This document shows positions 50,896-64,000 of a DNA stretch of 64,000 bases, piece after piece; positions within the stretch are counted from its first letter, which is position 1; every line of letters starts with the position of its first letter. The notes beneath the pieces were generated by a model that saw only the letters and a program-made list of their open reading frames with translations, was not told the origin of the DNA and did not search any database. Origin of the DNA: Macropodus opercularis (Eukaryota; Chordata; Actinopteri; Anabantiformes; Osphronemidae); NCBI GenBank assembly GCA_030770545.1, contig CM061102.1, positions 10,095,501 to 10,159,500 of the forward strand, given 5' to 3'. Made by a program: the position numbers and the translations under genes.

Positions 50896-51890
50896 CACAT
50901 ACCTACATACATACACTGGGTTATTGTTAGTTGATTTATGTATAAATGTTAATAAGGATGATAACAAAGACATGGTTCAGTTACCTCTATTGCAGTCGAG
51001 TTACCCACAGAGCAGGTCTTCTTTGCCCGACCTGTGTTAAAGGTAAGAATTTAAGTGTGTACACATGAAAAGACTGCTTCCCAGCTTTTACACTTAAATT
51101 ACTGGAAAACCATTTACCATCATCTTCTGAGGCTGGTGGGCCATTGCTGTCCTCAGCACTGGAATGAGCCAAGTACTCATGCAGCTTGTTGACTAGAATA
51201 TTCAGCTTGCTGGTACTGGTGATAATAATAATAATCGAGAGAGAACATCATGGTCATGGTAAACAATTAGACAGTGTTAGCTGTTTGATGAACCTCACAT
51301 CTTTAGTTGAGCTTAGAGACTGTAAAATAGCACATTTCAATTAGTTTGTTTGCTTTTCAGAAACACTGATGAATGAAAGTTCCAATGCATTTCAATTACA
51401 GACAAAATCAAGTAGCTTTTGGTCTGTCTTTCAGGATAAAGTCACCATGTCAGAATATACAGGTGATCTTAGTCAACTGAAGAAAAAACAAAAACAGAAC
51501 CCAGAGATACAAACAGTATCCAGGCATATTACACACATACACACAACGGCATCACCCCTTGATGCTGATGAAAAGTTTGGACACTGTAACTAAACTTTAA
51601 CAAAGGCGGAACAGACTTTCTGGTTTAAGTAATTACCTAAAGAACTCACGTTAATTTACGTCCAGCTCATCATATTTACGTTGCGCATGGTGCAGGTATA
51701 AATACAAACCATGTGCTATATTTTTCCGAATTGCTTAACTTAGTCACTTACACCAATTAACCGCAGTGACAAGCAAGAATTAACACCTTTGTTAATATTG
51801 AAGTTATCCGTTAGCTGCAACGGCTAACGTGATGCTAAGCTAGCTCGCTAGCAGTAAATGAATGTCAGTCAACTGTTCTTACCTAAACAT
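37731..51890 (-). CDS. atrx: ATRX chromatin remodeller (SNF2-family ATPase with ADD domain)
   Basis: ATRX works with DAXX to deposit histone H3.3 at heterochromatin and telomeres. I joined 35 coding exons (listed separately) into 1,864 residues, all in phase. The N-terminus KLNILVNKLHEYLAHSS matches ATRX. The ADD domain spans about residues 134-260, with GATA-like CTACGRQVNHF and PHD-like CAEGGNLICCDFC, CKKCILRNLG and YCYVCSPEPL. A long acidic, Ser-rich middle follows, including RRSPRVKTTPLRRP and GRKKIRKI. The ATPase starts near residue 1065: HCMGLGKTLQ (Walker A), DEGH (in place of DEAH, normal for ATRX) and LTGTPLQNN. The C lobe has LVFSQSLISLDL, DYYRLDGS, STRAGSLGINL and YRVYRFGQ. It is shorter than human (about 2,490) mainly in the large middle exon. 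TAG at 37731-37733 ends the protein. Confidence 0.96.
41566..44141 (-). other. atrx: atrx exons 11-20: acidic region and SNF2 N lobe
   Basis: Coding exons from the 5' side: 43987-44141, 43621-43794, 43426-43534, 43226-43313, 42920-43114, 42616-42748, 42365-42474, 42062-42205, 41776-41953 and 41566-41703. Exons 11-15 are rich in Glu, Asp and Ser. Exon 17 carries Walker A (GLGKT) and exon 20 carries DEGH and LTGTPLQNN. Confidence 0.9.
44142..47066 (-). other. Large atrx intron 10
   Basis: At 2.9 kb this is the longest coding-region intron of the gene. It is AT rich and has no convincing exon on either strand. It falls at the PENR|IAKKM junction of ATRX, so nothing is missing across it relative to the family. 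Confidence 0.7.
47067..51890 (-). other. atrx: atrx exons 1-10: start, ADD domain and large disordered exon
   Basis: Coding exons from the 5' side: 51883-51890 (ATGTTTAG, 8 nt), 51118-51215, 50985-51031, 50547-50575, 50221-50342, 49977-50075, 49696-49802, 49194-49261, 47365-49082 (1,718 nt) and 47067-47130. The ADD domain is built from exons 7, 8 and the start of exon 9. The rest of exon 9 is disordered and charged, and includes RRSPRVKTTPLRRP, a stretch shared with human ATRX. Confidence 0.88.
50826..50893. repeat. (TA)n microsatellite in atrx intron
   Basis: About 34 TA units run without interruption in the intron between exons 3 and 4. Such pure TA tracts extrude easily and tend to vary in length between individuals. 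Confidence 0.98.
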
Positions 51891-52056
51891 CGCTTCGGAC
51901 GTATGAAAAGAAGCCCAGGTCCTTATCGGCTCATGGTAACTAAAAAAATCTGGCTTCAAGTGAGGCACAAAACGCTCAACATATGCTCCGCATCACAACG
52001 CTAACACAATACAACTGTTATCAACGATGCTAACCCTATAAATCGATCACACGTTG

Positions 52057-52070
52057 GCGCCACCTGCTGC
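52057..52070 (-). promoter_or_regulatory. CTCF-like motif between atrx and pls3
   Basis: On the minus strand it reads GCAGCAGGTGGCGC, matching the CTCF core CCASYAGRKGGCRS at 13 of 14 positions. It lies about 170 bp upstream of the atrx start codon, on the pls3 side, where an insulator between divergent genes would be expected. No binding evidence is available. Confidence 0.45.
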
Positions 52071-52117
52071 CTCGGAGGGAGATCACGCTGCGGTCCCCGC
52101 CCGCGCATCACTCAAGC

Positions 52118-52169
52118 ATTTCATTTGATTATTTCATTTGATCATTTCATTTGATCATTTCAGTTGATC
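52118..52169. repeat. Four-copy 13-bp tandem repeat
   Basis: Units ATTTCATTTGATT, ATTTCATTTGATC, ATTTCATTTGATC and ATTTCAGTTGATC follow each other without gaps. The array sits between the atrx and pls3 promoters. Confidence 0.95.
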
Positions 52170-52777
52170 TCCTCTCACCATTAGTCAGTTTTTATATTTA
52201 AAGCAACACATTTAACTTTAAGTAGGTAGTAGTCATTTACACATGTGATGCATAGTACTTAGAGATTTAACAATAACATGACTTTGACTTCTGACTAACA
52301 AAAGACACCTTACAATTCTTGTATCACATTGAATCATTTTCGTTATTAATATTTAATGGGGTTGATTTCAAAGCTTTATACGACGCTTTGGCGAATCACT
52401 AGTCTCTTTATTTCTGCTTTCATCGGGGACAAGTACTGTAGCAGGATAAACCTGTTTATTATACGGTCAACATGCAGTTTAGACTAAAACAAAATAAAGT
52501 AAATGTAATTAAGACCACAAGGGTAAAGAGAACATGTGCCTCCACTAATGGGTCACTGTAAGAAGCGACTCTTACAGTTAATTCGGACAGATGGTGATGC
52601 AGCTTTCAACAAACTACTCATAATCCGATCATCTGGGGCAGCTGTAAGAATGTTTATTGAATGTTATTATTGTTTTAAATAATACATTTACACACACACA
52701 AACAAACTTTTTGTTGTTGTTGGGTCGTTTGCATAGCTTTGACACAAATTACCCACCGTACAGCGGAGCAGTGTCAG

Positions 52778-53141
52778 TGACGTCACCGCAGGGCGGGGCG
52801 GGACAACATTCCGACTGCCGTGTATTTTGTCCCTACGTGGAGGAGGCAGGACGCCAGACTGGACGTTGTCTGGAATTTCAGGCGCACCGACAGTGAGTAG
52901 CGATTTCCTGGCAACTCCTAGACTGCAAGCACTCACCGCTCAGCCGCGTTTGCTAGGATACGCCACAGTCGTAGTCGCGTCTCACTCCGTATAGTCGCCC
53001 TCGGCTCTTCAGAGGCGTGGATCCGCAGACAGGGATAGTTTCCTGTCTGTAAACTTGCATGTCTGTGGCTAAGTTAGCCGGCTAGCTCCAGCTAACGAAC
53101 ACCGCATCCTCACTGTAGCCTGCTCATCCTCGCTGCGCTGG
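52778..53141 (+). promoter_or_regulatory. pls3: Presumed pls3 promoter and non-coding first exon
   Basis: A full palindromic CRE, TGACGTCA, is at 52778-52785. A GC box, GGGCGGGGCG, is at 52791-52800. A CpG-rich stretch follows to a donor-like GTACGTAA at 53142. The coding exon upstream acceptor is at 57511-57513 (TTCTTTCTTCAG), so a 5'UTR intron of about 4.4 kb is implied. The transcription start is not visible, so the exon limits are inferred. Confidence 0.55.
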
Positions 53142-56100
53142 GTACGTAACGTTAGCCTTGGTTAGTTAGTTAGTTAACTTAGTGGCGTGTTTAAAGTGTG
53201 TGTTTTGTGTCGGGACTCTACAAAAGTTCCACTGGAGCATCCGAACTGTTGCGCCAATGCATTTTAAATGTCTGCTGTGTAGAAACATGGCAAATGCGGG
53301 GAGCATGCGAGACACAATCGGCTCGTTCATTCCGTGCGGATCGCTCACCGGAGGGAGCCGCAAAGGTGGAGTCTGCTCCTGTTTTTAAGCTGCCATGTAA
53401 ATGAGCCCCACAGTCTGCAGACCCTGAAGCGGACAATTTAATGTCATTTACTAATGAAGATGCGCAAAATGTATCTGAAAACCTTGTTGTTTTATGTAAT
53501 CTCATCTACCTAGATGTTTTACGCCCTGTTGCATAGTTCTGTCCCTCCCTCCCTTTTTACTCCAGAGGGTCTTGTGTTCTTTACTAAACAGATGTTAAAG
53601 TATGTGGTTCTGCAGTGAAACAACTTTTAGTTAATGCGTGTTTCACTCTTGCAAAGCAGTTGGTGTGTTTAACAGTTTCCTCCTCTGAGTGATTTACCAG
53701 ATTTTTTTCCCTGCACTCTCATCTGGGGCTGCAACACATGTACATCTGGGATCTCAATTGTGGATTAGTGTTGGATAAACAAGGTTGTCTGTTGGTCTTA
53801 GAAAGCTTTAATCTTGATAAATGTGGTGGCTTAAAACGGTGGGTTAAGAACATGCTTGGTCACTTGTAGTTGTATGACTTCAGATGGTAATTTTCAGTAA
53901 CATTATTCTAGCTTTCTTATGTTGTGCCTATATTTCTTTTGTTCGGGTGTTTGCAAATCTACAGCATATAGGAATGCTTTTAAATGCCTTTAGTCACCTT
54001 GTGAGACAAAGTTTTTTTTAACATTCAGGATTGTAAAAAGTGTTGTTTGCACTTCTGTTATGGGAAAGAAAAAGGCTGTAAGTCATTTTAACTGTGCAAG
54101 TCATTAACATGATTGATGCGGATAAATTGCGCATCAATGTGCATATGTGGTATTTGTACTATCTGTCACAACAGCTGAAGTAAAATGTGAATTACCCATG
54201 GCCATGATGCAAAACCACATGAGTGCTTTAAATGTACAGTAGGTGTGTTAAATGCAGACGCTTATTTCTGAAGGCAGCCAAGTCATGAAGAAAAGACGTG
54301 TTTTGTTTTGTGCATGCTTACGCCTGTGTGAATGACAGGTGGTACCAGTCATTTGCGCTGTCAGGATTTTAAACAGGTGCCTTCGGTTTTGGACACGTAT
54401 AAGCTCAGCCCTTGTTTTTGTGCTTCACAGCTGTAGAGTTTTGTAAGGTTTTAGAAAGGATGTGTGTTTCACTTTAGTCTTCATTAATAACGCACACATT
54501 ACACATAATATAATAGATAAATGATTGACGTCTACAGAGTAATTAAATAGTTAGCATAGTTTTTTTAAAGAAAGTGTCTTGTTCAAGTGCACAAAGCAAA
54601 AGCTTGATTGAGGAAGTATTGTTGTTGGAAGTATGTCTCTTTCTGGCCCTTTAACTGAAGGGTAATTGTAGTGATTATGCAACTTTTAAATGCACGGGAG
54701 TGCTTTTGTTAAGTTCTGGCAAACCCTTGTGCAGGTGTGGCTGCTTACCTGAAGCCTCATTTGCCTTAGCAGCACCTTGGTAACCAGTTTAGTGACATTC
54801 CTACGTTCTGGTTGTCGGGTTATGCTAAACCTGCCACTTAATTACTACAGCATCCTTTCATGTGTTGAACAGTACTACTCCTATGCATGGTTAAGTCCTG
54901 TCAGTATTTAATTTCCGGTTTCATTTGGATATTTCCATGATGACTCACCTTAGCCTAGCTTGGTGAGCTCTAACTTACCCTTTAAGGTGACCTAGGTTGT
55001 TTTGTTTGCAGCTGTACATGATGTCAGAGTTGTGTAAACTCCGCAAACAGTATTCGTCGTCACCTTCCCCCTACCTGTCGGTGACTGGGCTTATCTTATC
55101 CACACAGACTGCAAAGGAAATAAAGGGCTGGTGGTTATGAGTCGGTCTGCTTCGCATCTGCAGACGACTGTGACTGAGTAAAAAGGTCCATGTTCTTGCA
55201 GACTAAGTTGGGTGTGTGCATATGAACTTGACCACATTTGGGAAGGCTGCCCAATCTATTTGTGTGCCTCACATTTCCCATGTAACTGTGTAGATGAAAC
55301 ACTGGCGGGGTGGGGTGTGTCAGCGCTGCACATTTAACTCGCCCATCTGAGAACAACCCTCTGCTTTAAACCGAGTGAAACCCCTATTAAAGGCAGTTGT
55401 AAACAACACCAATGTACCGTTTCTGGCTCACCAATTCTGGTGCCTGAAAAGAAGTACATGCGTAAGCAATAACCAGTTTAAAAACAAGCTAGAGCACAGA
55501 AGAGCTTCCTGAGTCAGTGGTGAAATATTAAAGGACTACCAGGATCGTCCAGTTGCTCTTGTTTTGCTACTACTATATATCACATGACCATGATAGCAGA
55601 CAGACTGCACAGACTGTTTTCATTTGACATAACTACATCCCTAGAGTTTTTTTCTTTGATTTCCCTTTACATCCCAGTATAAAGTATGAAAACCTGAGTG
55701 TTATTTTAAATACTTAGTTAGCTTTTGCGATTTGAAGAGCAAAGGAATGTCTGTTCCGTGGAAGCACTCAGACCAGCTGTCAAAGACAACAACTGTGGAG
55801 GCTGACACTAGAACCGCATTTTCTAGTGTTACGCAGGGTTTATTGCTGTGGTTGGTGACCGTTTTACAAACCATCCATTCTTCTGTACCGCCAGTGATAC
55901 ATCTCACATTTGTCCTCTGCCATCTGTGCTCTTGCTCCGTGTGCTTAACCCCTCTTCTGTGTTGACCCCGTCTGTGTCGAGGGTGTGACGAGCCGGCAAA
56001 TGAGGTAATGTTTGTCTGCTGTTATTGTAGTAGGGCTTACTTCAGCTGCCACATTTAACATCCTTCTGGAGAAAACGTTAAATATAGCATCACTGACATC

Positions 56101-57551
56101 GTCATTTTCCTAATCGTTTAGTCAGGAGTTTGTGCTTGCCTGATTTAGTATTGCTCTGTGAAGGGAAAACACTCATTCCTTTCTGATTCGTGGAGTGGTA
56201 TTTCTGGCATAGCTCATTTTGTGCTGATGCCACTTAAAGTCACAAACCTAGCCTTGGTTTTCTTATTACGCAGCACAATATTTCTGCCACATAGTTTTTT
56301 TTTTTAGTTTTAATATTTAAAAGTCAGAGCGATGTTTATCTGACTTTGATGAGTAATGCTTTCTTCAACAACGCATCATCCTTTCATGCCATGAGTTTGT
56401 TTTTTGAACAAGTAGTGTTATAGGAAATGAGTCACATTGCTACCTCGGCGTCCTTATGAACTATTAATAGTTTCATTCATAACAGCGGACGCGGGGTTAG
56501 TGGACGTTTGTTCATTATGTATCTGCCTCAATATGTGCCCCCAGTACTGCTGAGGCCACAGGGAGACTAGATGACAGAGGCTGCTCCTAATAATCAGCTA
56601 AAAGGTGACGCATTGAACTGTAGCCATTCAACTTGACCTGATTCAGCTTTTACACACGTTGAAACCAATTGTCCAGACCTGCTATGTCTCACTAATGTAC
56701 TGTGAAAATCAGTCTGAACTTCAACTTCACTTCAGGAAATGGGAACACTTTTCTGTCTGGAAAGGTCCACAGTGCTCGCTCCACGGCAGTATGAACCTCT
56801 TCTTTGTGTTGTGAGAGTCCGTGTTGGAGAGGAATGCTATCTTACCAGTTTAGCTTTGGAAAATGAGGCAGCACACCCGCCTCACCACTCTGTAAGTGAA
56901 GCTTGATCTGCCCAGGGCCTAATGCATTGCTCCACCATTATAGAGTGAGAAGGAGGCGTTCGGAAGAGTTTCAGACTGCTTCTTTGGCTCTAAAATGTTT
57001 TTTTAACAGAAAAAGTCTGACATGTTCTGTGGCTGCAGTCTTTACACATTTAAGTCACTCTCGTCTTCTGTGGAACAGAAATGTGCAGCAAAGCAAAAGA
57101 CATAATGTAATAATCTAATTTAAAGGTAAATATTGTATTAAATTAGAAAACTCAGCAAAAGACTGAGCTTCTCTTTTCTTCAAAACTTACTCATTGCTGT
57201 ACAATGACAGGAAATTACTTTACAGATAATTACAGAGTCAAGCGTGGGAAGGAGGGGCGCTAAAGAGAATGGTAGATAAAATCAACAGAGACCAGTGAGG
57301 TGTGTACTGTACGTCCCTGAGTTTTTGCAGCCGACAGCAATTAGATGAATATCAGGGTGTTCATAGGATTGAAAAGGTGGCAGACTACAGTAGCCTGGAT
57401 TAGTTCTAGGCCTGAAGCAAGTTTACAGGCGGCTAATGGGGATATGGTTTCTGTCAAGACGCACACTTGTTATTGCAAGACCCTGCTCATGACTGTTTTT
57501 TTCCTTTCTTCAGTCCCACCTGACTGACGGCGTCTGGTCAATCACAGAAAA
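53142..57551 (+). other. Presumed 5'UTR intron of pls3
   Basis: About 4.4 kb with no convincing coding exon on either strand. The last 38 bases (57514-57551) are 5'UTR of the first coding exon. Alternative 5' exons could be present, but I see none that I would defend. Confidence 0.5.
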
Positions 57552-63506
<5,955 letters not shown>

Positions 63507-64000
63507 AAGACTGGCATTAGTCACTGCAACACTAAACTCATACCCACAATCCATTAGCATTTTAAAAAGCTCCCCCAACTGAAGGAATAAAGAATGAATG
63601 ATCGATGTAGGATTTTTTTAAACACGAATGATGCATCACAGTTGGCGTGTTTCTGAGACGAATAATGGGGTCCTTTTTATTTAAAATAAATCCACAATAC
63701 TACAATTCCCAAGAGATGGTGTTACAGGGAACAGCTTGTTACATTCAACATGTCATTATGCAACTCTAATGTATGAGAATGCTGTTTTTTAAATCATGTA
63801 TGCATATTTTCAGCTGCAAGGTTGTTTACATATTTTTACTTAGACTGATAAATTATATCCTTGACTAAGCAACACATTCCTGAATACTTAAAATAAAAAG
63901 GCAAAAAACAAAGGAGTCAGATGGGATGTTTAGATGGAGTACACATCAGAAAACTCCCATAGAAAACTTCTCGCTTACTGAAGTGCAAGCATGTCTTAAT
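63507..64000 (+). other. pls3 3'UTR
   Basis: Candidate polyadenylation signals AATAAA occur at 63586-63591 and 63685-63690, with another near 63892. Which is used cannot be told from sequence. No other feature is visible before the window ends. Confidence 0.6.

Noticed and set aside
50782..51040. ORFs coding for repeated Tyr-Ile
   Set aside because: They are translations of the TA microsatellite.

Overview
This window is nuclear DNA from a vertebrate, almost certainly a ray-finned (teleost) fish. The genes are split by GT-AG introns, the introns are short for a vertebrate, and the mobile DNA includes a tRNA-derived SINE with the V-SINE central domain and a TTAA-flanked piggyBac-type MITE. 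There are no operons, CRISPR arrays, rRNA or tRNA genes, and I see no bacterial or viral sequence. I joined exons by hand and checked reading phase across every junction. All gene names come from remembered family sequences, not from a search.

Layout, left to right: (1) 449-4179 (+), the 3' part of a nectin cell-adhesion gene, with Ig2, Ig3 and a transmembrane/tail exon ending in EWYV. A second, mutually exclusive set of transmembrane/tail exons lies 6 kb downstream (10207-12062) and ends in EHYV. The first Ig domain is off the left edge. (2) 15967-18433 (-), a short reticulon (rtn2-like) whose first coding exon is only 13 nt. (3) 20273-23142 (+), a PP2C phosphatase (ppm1n-like). (4) 25339-26823 (-), a THIK-type two-pore K+ channel (kcnk12-like). 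(5) 28376-28650, the piggyBac-type MITE. (6) 28872-30228 (-), an inositol-trisphosphate 3-kinase catalytic domain (itpkc-like) whose N-terminus I could not find. (7) 32635-35941 (+), ccdc61, a centriole/basal-body protein, with a V-SINE in its first coding intron. (8) 37731-51890 (-), a complete atrx of 35 coding exons and 1,864 residues. (9) 57552-63506 (+), a complete plastin (pls3-like) of 15 coding exons and 622 residues, head to head with atrx across a GC-rich promoter region.

The genes do not form one pathway. The window is a conserved-synteny patchwork: nectin2, rtn2, ppm1n and ccdc61 (and, less closely, itpkc) have human counterparts on 19q13, while atrx and pls3 have theirs on Xq. 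I found no undescribed biological system. The most informative points are the two alternative nectin tails, both keeping an afadin-type PDZ ligand; very small coding first exons in rtn2 and atrx; an ambiguous stop/splice site in ppm1n; the missing itpkc N-terminus; tandem splice acceptors in atrx; and CTCF-like motifs near two promoters and inside the MITE.
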